Positions 1 to 13,700 are shown, counted from the stretch's first letter. The stretch is DNA of 64,000 nt from Entomortierella parvispora (GCA_963573315.1 OY752152.1:975001-1039000); one strand, 5' to 3'. The notes: generated by a model from the letters alone, not told the origin. Made by a program: numbers and translations.

Positions 1-905
1 AGACCAACTTCCAAGCTCGCTAAGAAGGCACGGAAGGTAATGTCTTGAGCTATTGTGCCGTCGCAGAACTCTTTGTAATCGCTGAACATCGTGATCGACT
101 TGATCTCCTATAGATGATGATTGTGTCTTCTGAAGCAAACCCTCGGGGTATCCAAAAGGTAAAATTGCCATTGTTAGCTTTGATTATGAAACGCAACGAC
201 ACTAAACAGTTGCCACCGAGTTGATAGATCAAGTGAAGGCACGCCGAATTACACCGAAAGAAGCACTATCAGAACCACGAATCATCACCGTCATTCCTCC
301 TTGTCGTCTGAAAGGAATATTGACGGCTACCACACGACCAGTGGGCCCGCTTAACACATTTTCACCCCAGAAGACCGAAAATGTGCATGGCCATTCACGA
401 AGTTATCCCCAAAAAGTCTGACCAAGAAAGATGAGGACCCCGTCCAATCGAATCAAGAGTGCAATGGCAGAAGGAAAGAGAAGGAACGCCGGCTTACACA
501 AAAAGACGCACTATTTGATCCCTCGGCCAACACCAACATCCACCCCTTGCTATGACGAAGAGGAGATTGGTTGCGGATGCCGCATGGGCAGAGGGTTGGC
601 TTCACACACCGCGATCCACTTCGCGCAGTGCATATCCATTCTCAAAGCTTGTCTCAACGCTCTAGCCAAGAGAGATGAGGGCCTCGTCATCCAAAGTCTG
701 CCATAGCCTTGTTGTATTGCTAGATTGAGGGCATGGAATTACCTTTCAAGCAGATCTTGGCGCCGTGAATAGAGGGAATGGAGAGGGAAAGCAGCTGCAC
801 ATTAATGAGGAGTTTTTCCTTTAAGTGACGACAGTCCAAAGATTTTGGGGCTCCCCCCTCGCAACATTCCCTCTTTTTATCCCTTCTTTGATGCTTCGTA
901 GCACC
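1..905. other. No supported gene
   Basis: Only short open frames are present (for example 221-421 and 431-706, plus strand). None shows a recognisable domain, splice structure or codon pattern. I see no RNA gene or repeat here. The stretch runs directly into the broken Crinkler header. Confidence 0.5.
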
Positions 906-1290
906 ATGGCCGACAACCGCCTCAGCCTGTTCTGTCTTGTTGATGGAGAGGTCACTCCATTCTCTGTCAAGATTGCCTCCAACGACTCGTTAATGACCCC
1001 AAGAATGCAATCACAGTCAAACAGACTCATGACTTTGACGACTTTACCGCCAAGGATCTCACCATTTGGTCGTCTCGATTACTGTCTACGAGGATGACGA
1101 GGATGACGAGGACAAGGACGAGGTATCCTCTGCATCAATAATATACACAAGACGACAAGAAACTCAAGGCAACCCTGTGAGTTCCAGGGTGAGGCTGCAA
1201 GAAACATCATCCGCGTCATCTTCCAGCGAACACAGATTGGTGGCCCAGTGTCGGGACCTGCTACTCTCAGATGTATGATGTACAGTGACA
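906..1290 (+). pseudogene. Crinkler-type N-terminal header, frameshifted
   Basis: The ATG at 906 opens a peptide beginning MADNRLSLFCLVDGE, followed by a segment FSVKIASNDS. This matches the ubiquitin-like header of Crinkler (CRN) proteins as I know the family from oomycetes and fungi. After about residue 30 the frame breaks. Family-like segments (DFDDFTAKDL, then an acidic EDDEDDED stretch, then IIRVIFQR) continue in other frames up to about 1290. Crinkler headers normally lead into a NTPase or nuclease-like C-terminal domain, and none is seen downstream. The next gene is a Crypton-type recombinase, and the two may belong to one degraded mobile region. This is a relic and no function is claimed. 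Confidence 0.65.
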
Positions 1291-1469
1291 AAGTGACAGT
1301 ATTCTGACCTTCCAAATCACAAAATAGCCGATTAAATCGCAGTCATATATTTTTTGAATGAGGGCAGCACAGAGGTCAGCCGAATGTGACCACAATCCTG
1401 ACCACAGGGCCGAGCCCCACATATACTGAAAAATCGAATAAAAAAAAAAATCGCCCTTACTCTCCATGC

Positions 1470-1495
1470 AAGAATGCATGAATGCGTGCATTCTT
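1470..1495. other. Perfect 9-bp inverted repeat
   Basis: AAGAATGCA (1470-1478) and TGCATTCTT (1487-1495) are perfect inverted copies separated by 8 bases. The site lies about 170 bp upstream of the start of the recombinase gene. It could be a binding site or an element terminus, and no role is proven. Confidence 0.4.
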
Positions 1496-1663
1496 CTCCA
1501 CACACACTTTCCACTCTCAGTTACATGTAATGTACCCTAGCTACCTTTCCTTCTGACCCTCTCTGTTCTGCTCACTACTGCGCTCCACTCTCGCTCCTAC
1601 AATCCCTACAGCCTCACAACCTCACAATCACGCACCTACCTTTCCCCCCCAAAATCCAAGCTA

Positions 1664-4600
1664 ATGAACCTCAATGCCGCCAACAGTAATGTGGCTGCAA
1701 CCCATGTTGTTGTGGTTGTCCCTCAAGCCATTGATGGGAATGGTGGCCAACCCTCTAGTCAAGGTAGGGGTTTTTAAAAAAGAAAGACCCATCAAGTCAA
1801 TAAAAGTGTTTGTATTATACATGTATATATGAAAACAAAGTAGTTTAACGGTACCTGGATAAGACGTAGAGCTTGAACCCGTCCTCGGAACACAAACCGT
1901 TGTCAAGGCATTCAGTCATTTCGAAGACGTGTTTGGCCAAGAATCGAGCGAGAATGAGGACATCTGCACCGACGCAAGCGACGATGGAGACGAGGAAGTG
2001 GAAAGTACTGTGCAGGGATCTCCTGACTCAACCGTTGCTACCACCCGTCGAAATCCTAAGAGGAGATGGACGGCGGCTATGGGGAGTCCCAACTCTGAGA
2101 CCTATTATCATAATGCCAAGCGGGCTGCCAAAGAGCCTGTACCTCGTTCCGACAACCGAGCCGAATTTCAGGCACTCCTGGAAGAAAGCCATCTCGTATC
2201 AAACGCGCTAAGGATGAATGAGTACGCGGTCGATCTGTCGCTGCAAAACCAGCGACACTCGAACTTGTCAGCCTCGACGAAGGCCGGCTATACCCGATAC
2301 CAGGGTCACTGGGTGGTAAGTACATTACCGAACCTGATAATTGTACGTGAATTCGCACCTCATTATCGCTAACCTTCTCCACTATGGCCCATCATGGTCA
2401 TAATCCGGCTCAGAATTGGTGCAAACGCAAAGGATACCCCAACTTCCTTGTCACCAAAGCCAAGATTCAAGTCTACATGTCCGAGAATCTTGCCGAGGAC
2501 ACTGATGAAGAGAAGGACATCTACCCGCTTCGCATCAAAAGGGCAAAAATGCAGGAGGCAAGGAATATAGAGGGCTTTAATAAGAACGACTACTTGCCCT
2601 CGGTTGAGTTGGTAGAGGCGCATGTCAAAGCATTGTGCGAACTCTATGAAACCCAGAAGACTACGGATCCGGTCGCCATGAGGGGCGAGGAGTATCCCCG
2701 TACACCAGGAATCAAATCTTTGATGAGAGGCTTTCGACTCAGACGAGGCGAAATTGCGAAATCAGCCCATGCAGAGACATTGACCGTCAATGATGGATAC
2801 GAGTTGGACTTCCTGAGGGAAGTAATGCGAGTTAGTTGGACCCACCGGTATCAGACAGGGAAAAACAGCTCTACGAGGCGCCGCGCTATCGTCGGACTTC
2901 GCAACCGCTTCAGTCTGTGCTGGGGTCATTTCATGATGTGTCGCGGTGAAAACCTGAGAATGGCAAGACTGATCGATATTTCCGCCCACATCTTTCGGCG
3001 TAACAGCTACGACAACTATCGTTCGTTGGGAATCACGTTGTGCATGCTACATGGTAAAATGAATCGCGACGGTAAAGAAAACTTTGGCGTAGTGGTTCGT
3101 AACAAAGATGTGGAGCTTTGCCCTGTTGGTGCGCTTGCGTTCTATTTGCTGGAGTTGTGGATGGTACGTACACCCGTTATTTTTACTATGGCCATTTGTG
3201 AGTGAAATGCTACTTTTCTGAATTTGTTTGTCTCTACTCTATTGTTCGATTCTGTACAGGACCCAACGAATGTCCCATTTGACAAGCCGGAGTGGATGAC
3301 TCACCATTTGATGCCTGGGAAGGAGCCCGACAAACAGCTTTCAGCTGCAGCTCACTATGCAACTGTGTGCGATCTTTTTTCAATGGCGGGGGTAGTTTCA
3401 AGGAAGAAAACTCATGCCCCGCGAGGAACAGGTTCACGCCACGCTCAGGATGCTGGAGCCGATATTGCATCCATCGAAAATCATGCCGGATGGGGTAAAG
3501 GTCGTTTGGCAATCAACTACTTATCCAGGATCTCTGATGAAGTTCCATCCAAGATGGCAGGCTGCACCCTCCCCGGCGAACGGCTGTGGCTCGCCAGGAA
3601 CACTATTTTGCCACCTATCGCACTTCAGCGGACCCTGTTTCCCTGGGTTGAGGAATATTCCAAGGGAAGCGAGTTTTATGACGACTGGCTACAATGGACC
3701 GAAAACCTTATGTTGGACAAGGGCATGTACTACAAGCGCCCAGTGGAGACACGGATGACTGTTCCCAAAAAGGACGTCCGACTTGTGCGTATGTTGTTTC
3801 TCTTGACGCACTTGCGAAAAGTGATTTTACAAGACGCCGTCGCCTTGATGGACCTCCCCGATTTGCCGTTCCGTTATGATGACCACGGAATCTTCAAGCA
3901 TCCAGCGCTCAGCCTAAGCAACCCGTTGTTCAGAACATTCAGAAACGACTTGAGCAACAGCATTCGATCCACAAGATCACCCATGGAAGACAGTCTTATT
4001 GCCAACGCGCCTGCTATCCATAATGAGTTTCGCGCTGTAAACTCCTCTGTCCAGAGCCTGGACCATTCTGTCGTGACCAACACGGATGTGCTCCAGCAAC
4101 TTAAGACGTCTGTGGACTCGTCGACGGAGACCTTTGCTCAGCTTGCTCATCGAATCACTGGTGCGATCGCAACAAACGTTCAGTCCTTCGATCGCATGTA
4201 CGGCGTTATGGAGAAGATAGGGGAGCACATTACTCGCACTGCACGACGAGAAAGACGACGTCCACCGAGCCAACCGCTGCAGTCTTCAAATCAGGTCGGC
4301 GCTGACGATGGATTGGCATGGGATGGTTTGCTGTATGTTGGCTCGGAACCGCAAGGACAAGACGGAGGAAACGGGAGGGGACACGAGGGGGGACAAGCTG
4401 GGGGACAAGTTGGGGGACAAGCCGGGGGACAAGCCGGGGGACACGCCGGGGGACACGAGGGACAAGGCGAAGCGTCCGAGGAGGGATCAAGACGTCAAAG
4501 TGACACAATCCATTTTGTTGTCAACAAGACCGAAGGCTCTCTAACCTTGGAGCGGAAGCTGACGGCACTAGAGACTGAGCTAGCTTCCCAATATCAGCAA

Positions 4601-4972
4601 GTGCCGCCTGAGACTCTTGACGCTGTTGATCGTACAATGCTGCCCCGAAATGCCCCTCTTCAACAGCAGTGGGACGAATGGTTCAAGGGTGTGCAAGGGC
4701 GTCCCTCGCTTTGGATCTTGAACAAGACTTTCAAGTCCAAGTGGCGCAAGCAAGGCGGTAACACAATGGCCAAGACATTCTCATTCAAAAAGGCGATAGT
4801 GACATCCATCCTTCACCGGATCCTGCACGATGAGAGTGGAACATTAGCAGAAAGAGAGGCGCGAGCGTTAGCGTTTGTGATAAAGGGCTTGAACGCCGGC
4901 ACAACGTTGAACCAGTATTATCTTCTTGTTCAGAGGAAGAGCATGCCTCGAACAGGGTCTGAGGAGCCTTAA
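1664..4972 (+). CDS. Crypton-type tyrosine recombinase with GCR1_C-like domain
   Basis: The proposed exons are 1664-1763, 1864-2315, 2414-3163 and 3260-4972, giving 1004 residues. Donors GTAGGG, GTAAGT and GTACGT pair with AG acceptors, and the last two introns are phase 0. A core-binding segment (YTRYQGHWV/NWCKRKG) spans intron 2. The catalytic region shows an Arg in the MARLIDIS segment, then THAPR (HxxR), then HAGWG and INYL, which fits the R-HxxR-H/W-Y pattern of tyrosine recombinases. The C-terminal block near 4650-4940 (PLQQQWDEWF, then SKWRKQG) resembles the GCR1_C DNA-binding domain carried by fungal Cryptons. A Gly/Gln/His-rich repeat sits between the two. No stop or frameshift is seen, so the gene may be intact. 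Exon 1 is the least certain part. An AATAAA follows the stop at 4974. A domesticated relative is possible. Confidence 0.75.
4374..4460 (+). repeat. 12-bp minisatellite in recombinase ORF
   Basis: A unit like GGGGGACAAGCC repeats about seven times with small changes and encodes GGQ/AGGQ/AGGH tripeptide-like repeats. It keeps the reading frame. It marks a flexible linker between the catalytic core and the C-terminal domain and is likely length-variable. Confidence 0.8.
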
Positions 4973-4979
4973 AAATAAA

Positions 4980-5762
4980 AATCAGTGCCATTGGGAACCC
5001 GTCGTTGCGATGATTATTCTCTTCCTCTTTCATCCGCCATTCTGGTCTCCTCTGAGACTGACAACCTTGATCCAGGTGGCAGACCGTTCTTGCGGACTCT
5101 TGATCTTCTTTTGCCAGGAGACGCGTCTGTCTATCTGTCTATCTTTACACGAGTTCGCGTCAATTGACGTCGCGTAGCACCTGTGTCTACGAGAGCACAC
5201 GCATCCGCTGAGCACTTTGAGGACTATGAGTCCGCAAGCGGATGAGATCGCTCCAAGAGCGCTGACCTCAAACGTGTTCTAATTATGACCTATTAGACGG
5301 ACTTGGACGACAGCTGCTTCGTATCATGTTATCCTACGCCAGGAGAGAGGTGTTTTCGGCTGTCGTCCTTGCTTGTGAGCGTGTGTCCATTGGATTGCTG
5401 TGAATCAATCGTGTGCAGCCGCGGGTGCTCGAACAATGGCAATGACCCTTGGTCTATTTGTCTTCTTGATCTTTGCCTCTCTGAAAAAGAAGGTCCCGCT
5501 CGTTAGGCTTTTGTGGTCGCGCACTTTTTGTCGCGCCTCAGTCCTGCTTGCTTGCTAGACGTACCATGTTGCATCTGTTCAACGGCGCTTTGCCTGGACA
5601 TACTGACCAGTATTTTATTGGAGTCATCAAGTGAAAGAAAAAAATACTGCTTTATCACGTGATCAAAATCACAAATCATGATGCAAATTAGGAATCATGA
5701 CCTTGGGATACAGTGGCGGTAGCCTGCACGCCACGTGACATTGTGATATATTTTGTTGTAAT
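4980..5762. other. Intergenic, no supported gene
   Basis: I see no convincing ORF, RNA gene or repeat between the recombinase 3' end and the LINE target duplication. The short ORFs here lack any family feature. Confidence 0.5.
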
Positions 5763-5777
5763 TAGCCATGCATCGCC
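5763..5777. repeat. Target-site duplication of LINE, 5' copy
   Basis: TAGCCATGCATCGCC occurs here and again at 17942-17956, directly after the poly(A) tail. The perfect 15-bp match fixes both ends of the LINE insertion. Confidence 0.9.
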
Positions 5778-5917
5778 CACCTTTCCTTCCTACCAGATTT
5801 TTGCGATTTGGTGGGCCCAGCAACCCTTTCACATATAACTCGACCCACAGGCAACTGCTGGTCTAACCACAAAGGTGCACCGAACCTCATTCCCCCCACG
5901 CATCTTCCCAATTAACC

Positions 5918-7737
5918 ATGTCTGACGCATCCGCCACTGATCCCGGTGGCACAGCCGCAAATGCGGCAGATGGAGGGACGAATGTCGCCTCCACCTCCGC
6001 CAACGAAAAAATTAACAGTCCCCAAACAGCAAACAACCCGCCAATGTCGTACAGCGGGGCTGTCAGCACCAACCTACCCCTGAAACCCGAGGAGCAAAGG
6101 CAATCATTTCGGGCCTGAAGGGGATCGCCCAGGACACGTGCTGGCGCGAACTCCATGACGGTGTCCCCGTCATTTTCTCCTACCACCCTGATCCGTACAT
6201 GATCGGTGTCCCGGTGGACACCCAGGCTACTAATGTCCTGGAGGTGGCCTTGGCGTTGGAGAAGTACTACAAAGCCCCGGATGCCCTCGCCGTTTATTAC
6301 GAATCGACCTGTGCTTACGTCTCGTTCCCGTCGGCAGAGAACCGAGATCTGGCACTCCAACACCCCCCACCCTTCCGAGACGGACACCTCACCGTCTTTC
6401 CTGTGGTCCGTTCTGTGGGAGCGCGAATCACAATCACTGCTGACAACATCCCAATTGGTGACATTGGGTTACGCTTGCAACTTCTCCGAGAGATATTTGC
6501 AAGCAGCGGTAAGATCATTCACTTCTCAACCAGTGTCAACACGGAGTCCAAGCTGAACAGAGCTGCTACCAAGTTTGTCCTGGAGGTGCGCCATGACGCC
6601 GATGTAGACTTCGAGATCCCTCGGGTTGCCGCCGTCAATGGATGCAACGTCCTTTTCGCCTGGAGCGGATCGCCTTTCTGTTACCGCTGTGGAAGAGGCG
6701 ACCACGTCAAAAACCAGTGCCCCAAGCCCCACGACTTTGTACTCTGGAAGCAACCTCCTCTTGAAACGCCCATCATGGGCAGAGCGTTTACGGACCCGAA
6801 CGCCCCCCTTAGAGAACCCAAGGAGAAGAAGAGGAAGATGAACCCTCCAGGTAAATCAGAAAGCAAGAAACCCAATGCGCAGAAGGCTGGCCCCCTTCCT
6901 GCCAGAGGCAAAAAGACTAAATCTCAGGACCAACTTTCTTCTGGTGCCTCCAGCTCATCCCATGCGTCAGGAAAGAGCTCGGAGGGTGTGCCAACACCGA
7001 AGAGGGGTTCTGGCCCTCCTCCCAAGGAAAGTACAATTGTCCATGACAACGTATCGACTGGAAGGGAGAACCAAAACCGAGCCGCTGACGTTTCCTCTTC
7101 ATCGTCTGCAACTCAAAAAATAGGTCGACAAGAGGCTGAGAACGATGGAACTGCAGCACCCCCTGTGGTTACACCGAACTCCCCACCAAACCCACCAGTG
7201 GATGCAACTGATGGCAGCGATGGGTCGGCCAGTCGCACCACTCCTCCTCAGACACAGCGCTCAGAGGAGGGGACGACCGAGTCCACTTCCAATGGCTCGG
7301 TCACTCCCAAAGGAACCGAGAGCAAGTCACCGGGAGACACCACTCAACCACAAGAAGACGGAAACGAGCCACAAGAGAACGAGAGCCAAGACATGTCTGA
7401 AGAGGAAGAGGAAGAGGAAGATGGTGATGATTGGGACATGGAAGACTCGGATGGCGAGGAGTCGGACTCTTCGTATTACGAAGGGGAAGAGATGGAGGGG
7501 ATTGAGCTTACGGCGGAAGAAGAGGCGGAGCTCAACGACCCCAACACGTCCAACGAGCGAAGTGCATACCTGAAACTCAAGCTGGATCGCAAGATGAAGG
7601 GCAGGGGGGCGGGCGGCCGGCTCCTCAAGAGCAAGGGGAAGGGCAAGAGCAAGACGAAGGCAACCGAAAAATTCAAAGCAGCCAATAGAAAGGACAAGCT
7701 GAAGACGTCCAAGCCTGCTGCACGGTCTGATCAATAA
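5918..7737 (+). pseudogene. LINE ORF1, Gag-like protein, one frameshift
   Basis: The frame starting with ATG at 5918 ends at 6118, but coding signal continues in another frame from about 6095 to 7737. A one-base deletion near 6094/6095 explains this; a programmed shift is less likely, as no slippery site is evident. The protein has a Ser/Ala/Thr-rich start, an RNA-binding-like middle, and a CCHC knuckle (CYRCGRGDHVKNQC, near 6680-6720). A long low-complexity acidic and basic tail follows. The stop overlaps the ORF2 start as TAATG (7735-7739), which suggests coupling of ORF2 translation by termination and reinitiation. Confidence 0.8.
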
Positions 7738-10700
7738 TGATTGTGAAGAAACAACCCATCCGCCTGGGCACAGTGAACGCGCGCACACTGTACGCCTCTT
7801 CATCAGCAGAACGCCGCACCAACTCTTCACAATTCATCCGGTTCTTGCGGGACCAACGCCTGGACATCCTGGCGCTCCAAGAGACCAACTTCGACCCCAA
7901 CCAATCCGACTTCCTTGACACCACCCTCTACACCCACAGCTCCGTGTGGACCAAACATGTCGCCCTCCTGTGCATGAACAGCCGCTTCGTGCTCCTCAAC
8001 TCGTACGTGTCTCTGGACCAACGTACCGTTGTGGCGCAAGTGGCCCGCTCAACCGACCCGGAGGTGCCCCTGTTCTCCGTCTGCGTCATCTATGCCCCTG
8101 CTGACGGCAGAGCTCTTCGAAATTCTTTCTTCCAACGAACCCTCGACCTCCCCTTCTTCCAACACCCTCCCCCCGATTTTTTCATCCTAGGGGATTTCAA
8201 CTACCATCATCACCTCCGCGGAACGGTCCTACCAGAATGGCGTGGATGGCTGAAGGATAACTCTCTCGACATCATCACCCGTGGCAGCTCCCTCCCCATT
8301 CCGACATTCACAAACTCTCAAACTCAAACAACCATCGACTACATTTTCGCCTCCCCCTCCATGGCTGAGAATGCTGGTCTCCCACAAGTCAGGTACATCA
8401 ATAGAGCCTGGACCGACCATTCCCTCCTGTCGTGTGACATCCAACTGGAGGCCCTCACCACAGGGCCCGGAGTGTGGAGGATGAACTCTTCAATGCTGGA
8501 GGATAAAACGTTCACCCGTTTTCTCACCCAGTCGATAGACAACATTCTCCCAGACCTTTCGGGGCTCGCCCCAGAGGTGGCTTTGGACAGTCTTAAGTAC
8601 AGACTTCAAGACGACATCCAACAGGAGAGCATGCGCAGGTCTAAGGAGCGAAAAGATGAACTCAACAACCTACAACGCCAGAGACAACACCTACTACAAC
8701 GTATCTCCTGGTACCAAGGCAGCCCCACTGATAAACGACAACAGATCCAGGACCTGCGATCTGAAGTCTCAGAGGTGGAAAGGCGGTTAACAGCCGAGCA
8801 GGAAAAACACATGTCATCCCTTTTGATCAGAGCCAAGATCAAGTTCCAGGACTTCGGGGAACAGTCTACTCGCTTTTTCTTCAGCACGCTGAAAGCCAGA
8901 GCGACAAAGAGAACGATCACATACCTACTTCCACCAAACACAACAGTTCCAGTGACGGATTCTGAGGGGATGTGCAGGATCGGTCACTCCTTCTACACTA
9001 AACTGTACAGCAAGGAGGACGTCAACCTGGAGGCTATTCAGGAAATGGTGTCCAACCTCCCCCCGGACGCTCGACTGACAGAGGAAGCCCAGCAGAAACT
9101 GACAGCCCCAGTGTCGACGGAGGAGGTACTACTGGCTCTCAAAGACTGCGCGTACAACAAAGCACCTGGAAAGGATGGCTTCCCCTTTGAACTCTATAGA
9201 GGGATCATCACTCACGAAGGAGTTGCAGCCCTTCTCACTACGGTCATGGACCGTGCTGTTCGTCACAACATCCAACCTGCATCATGGAAACAGACGATCA
9301 TGATCCTCCTATACAAGAAGGGCGAAGCTGGAGACCTGGCCAACTGGCGACCATTGTCATTGATCAACTCGGACGCCAAAATATTCACCAAAATCCTCAC
9401 CCGTCGACTGCAACCCCACATGTCGAAGCTAGTCGGCCCCTCACAGACTGGATTCGTCAAGGGACGTTTGATCACGGACAATGGAATCGTCATGGCAACA
9501 ATTAGAGACCACTGTAGTCGCGAAAAAATCTCGGGGGCTGGAGTACTCCTGGATCAGGAGAAGGCTTACGACCGGGTACACCCGACGTATCTTCGCGCAG
9601 TTATGGACACCATGGACTTCCCGAAAGCCTTCACCGACTCTATTTTTTCCCTCTTTTTCAGCACAAAGATCCAACTCAACATCAACGGATACCTCACCGC
9701 CCCGTTTGTCCAGCAACGTGGCCTCCGTCAAGGGGACCCGCTCTCCCCCTTGCTATTCAACCTCGCCATTGAGCCCCTCTGAAATGTCGGGGGTCTGTAC
9801 GTCAGGAAGAAAGAAAGGTGCTGTTTAATGATAGAGACGACAGCCTGATATGACTGTCGCACACTACTTAAGGGGCGCGCAAGCGCAACTCTTTCTAACT
9901 AGAAATAAACGGCAGGAGAAATACGTCGGTATTGCACCGGACGTTACAAACTCCCCCCCCAGATTGATACCGGGTAGAACTAATAGTGGCTAACTTTACG
10001 GGGATAAAACTGTGGAAAACCCCTTGATAGATTGACGAGGATAAAATGTAGAAAACCTCTTGGATTGATAGGTGAGGGAAAATCGGGAAAACCTCTGAAT
10101 TGCGAGATAATTGCGAACTCCTTGTGCTGTGCATAGAGAAGGTGTAACTCTTTTATAGCTTTTAACGGGTGTAAAATACGACCGGTGGCCAAAAAACCCT
10201 GTGATCTGGCATCTGGTGCTCTGTCTGTGTGAGAGGAAAACGCTGACCTCGTTAAAAACCTCTTGGCTCTGGTTGACTAATTCCTCACTTTGGCTTTGCG
10301 GCTCTTGTTGGCCTGAGAACTCTGGGCTTTTGCTTGCTCGTCTCGTACTTGTTTTTGGAGTTTCTTCTCCCTGTTGTCTCTGATACGAATTATTCTTTTA
10401 GCTGCATGCGGATTGTCCATGCGCTTACTCTTCCAGTATTTGTCGATGATGTTCTTTGAGTCAAACTGGTCATAGCTGAGTTGCTGGTTGTGTGAGGAGT
10501 CATATCCTTTCCACTGCACAGTGTACAGCATCCCCTCCTTGGAGAGCGAATGGTCAAGGATCATGTCGATCTCATATGACTCGGCACTTTGCACGTCTAG
10601 CGCTTGGGTGACTTGCTTCAGCTGCTCCGGGGAATATTGACGGGGCAGTTTCTCAGACATTGGATCGAGGAGAGTGTATGAGCCATGTGTTGAGCGGGAA

Positions 10701-13700
10701 AGAACCTTGTATGGGCCGTGATATTTGGCGTCAATCTTGCTACCAGGTACGTCTTCCTTGGCCATGACATAGGTGCCAGGCTGGAAGTCACGCAATCGAT
10801 GAGTCCTATTGAACTTCGAAGCCATAGCTGTCTGAGTCCCAGTACTGTAATCCGAAATTGCAGGGTATACCAGTTTCGTGAGATACTCTAGACGCTGTTC
10901 GTTCTCCTCATCTGTCAATAGATGGGACTCAACCGCGGAGAAATCCGTGAGAGTAGCAAACGATCTACCGTAGAACAATGAAAACGGCGTTGAGTTGTGG
11001 AGACTGGCGGCCCTGGTGTTGAGCTGTAGCTGCGCCATGGGTACATAGTTATCCCATTGGTCGCGCCGTCCTTGAAGTTGTTTCTTGATGTTGTCTTTCA
11101 TGGTGCGCACAAAGCGTTCAGCCACGCCGTTCGACCTTGGGTGGTACGGTGTCGACAGTCTATGATCAATTTTCAACTTTTGATTCATGAGCTTACACAG
11201 TGAATTAACGAACTCAGAGCCGTTATCACTTTGAACGATCTTTGGGAATCCGATGCCGCAGAACAGCTTAAACAATGCTTGTGCGATTGTCCGGGCTTCC
11301 TTATTCGGCAAAGGTTCAAGGAAGACAAACCTGGTACAGATGTCTACGGTCACAAGTACAAACTTGTTGCCGGATGTACTGGTATCGAATTCAGCAAGAT
11401 CCACGGCGACATGCTCACCGGGTAGCCGTGCATGGATGGGCCTGAGAGGATGGTAACCCTTTCGGGCGATGTTGAAGTACTGGCACTGTGTGCATCCACT
11501 GACCCATTTCAGGCAGTCTTCTTTGAGCTTAGGCCAAGTCTTACCAGTAGCCTGGATGGCTTTGACCATGGCTCCCGTACCTGGATGTCCAAACTCATGG
11601 GTACGGCTGAGAATAAGTTCTCGCTCTTCCTCTCGGAGTACAACTTCGTGGGACACATCATCAGAGACGAATTCTTGCATGTACGCTTCATCCATTACGA
11701 ACCTGGTGCCAATCTTGAGATCTGGCCCGGAGGATGCTTCTGGTGATGTGTTGGCCCTGTCGATGGTTGCTGCTTTTAAGGCCCGGGTGACGGCGGCAAC
11801 AGATGGATGCCCGTCAGGGACCATGTCCATGTCGTAGTCTTCGCGTTCTTTTGTGGGGTCGTCCTCTTCGGTAAATGCACGGGACAGTGCATCCGGTAGG
11901 ACGTTCAGTATGCCTGGTCGGTAGATGCACTCGAAATCGTAATTAAAGATCGTCTCCTTCCAGTTCGTAACAATCTGAGGAAGTTCCTTTTGCTCGTGTA
12001 TGTAGGTTAGCGGACGGTGGTCAGTGAAGAGGGTGAACTTTCGTCCCCATAAGTATTGATGAAAACGATTGAGTGCAAAAACGATCCCAAGTAACTCCTT
12101 TTTGTATGCTGGGTAATTCTTCTCGCTTTTGTGAAGCGCCCTGGCCTGGAATGAGATGTAGTTGATCTTCGACTCGTCTCCATTGGGTAGTTGGTAGAGC
12201 ACTGCGCCGATGCCAACTCCGGATGCGTCAGTCGCGACATAGAATGGTAGACTGAAATCGGGGAAACATAGACAAGGAGCGAGAATGATTGATCGTCTCA
12301 GTTTGTCAAAGCTGCGTTTCTCTTCCTTGGAAAGTGAAAACGTGCCCCTCTTGTTCCGTAAGGCTTCTAGAGGTGCTGCTAGCACACTGTACAGTGGTAT
12401 GTACTCGCGGAAATAATTGAAGAGACCGAGATACCTCTGGACCATCTTCTTGTTGCGGGGGTATGCCCAAGAATAAATGTTTGCAATTTTCTTCGGATTG
12501 ATCATGCGGCCATGTCGGTTGACGATGTAGCCGAGCATCAATATTTCAGTGCTGTAAAAGTTACACTTTTCCTGGTTGATAATAAGTTTGGCCTCGGTTA
12601 GACGTTTTACGACCGTGATGCAGTGCTCCAGATGACTTTCAGTTTCGTCTGTATGGGCAACAATATCATCGACATAATTGTCAGCAAAGTCGGCGTCTCC
12701 GAATAGCTCAGCCATTCCTCGTTGGAAGATGCTAGTGAGTGGTTTCAAACCAAATGGTGCTCGAGCGAACTTGTACTGCTGGTTGTCGTATGTAAACGCG
12801 GTCAGGATTTGACTCAGCTCGGCAATTCTCATGCGATGATAAGCCTGAGAGAGGTCAAAGGTAGAGTATCTGGCTTTGCCTGCGACCTTGGTATGCAAGT
12901 CTGCGATCTTTGGGAGCGGAAATTGGTCCGTGTCCAGCAACTGCTTGTTGAGTGTGCGCGGATCCAGGCATACTCTGTGCTTTAAAATCTTCCCTTCTAG
13001 GTCTCGTCTCGCTGCCATGGTGAGCGTGCTATTATATGGGCAATGTCCCTTTACGGGTACTATCACTCCGTCTTTAAGCCATTGCTTCACGGTCTTGTCA
13101 ACCTCGTCTTTCTCTGTCTGCGAATAGAACTGCCGTGGGCGTTCTTGCACTTTGCAATCGGGTCCAACTTTTAGTTCTACAACCATCGATGGCAGTGTGC
13201 AGTGAGATGATGGGTCGATCTTGGCGTTTTCGTCCAGGTAGGGTTGCAACTGCCTCATGAATTCAGCTTTCTCCGCTATGAACTCGGGTGTCAATTCCAC
13301 TTCTGGTGTTTTTAACGGAACAATCGGTGGTTTCTCGTCTGTTGGTACCCACAGGAAGTCTTCTCTCCGCGGCTGCTGGAGACGAATACCGCCGATGGTG
13401 AATCCTAACAACGAGAATAGGTCCATACCTATGAGTACGTCAAAGTAGTCGAAGTCCATGACATGCATGTGAACTTCCAGCGACTTTTTGTTGCAGATGA
13501 GCTGTACTCTATCGCAAGTGGTGAAGTCCGGGACTTGCGTTCCAGTTTTGATTAGCGCTACAAATTCGTCCGGTATGGCTCCAAAACGGATGTCTGCATC
13601 CTCAGCAAGCCCTCTACTAATGAGTGATATTGTGGCGCCGGGATCTAATAGAGCAGTACACATTATACCATTAATCATACAGGGCACCGTGAGTCGGTTG

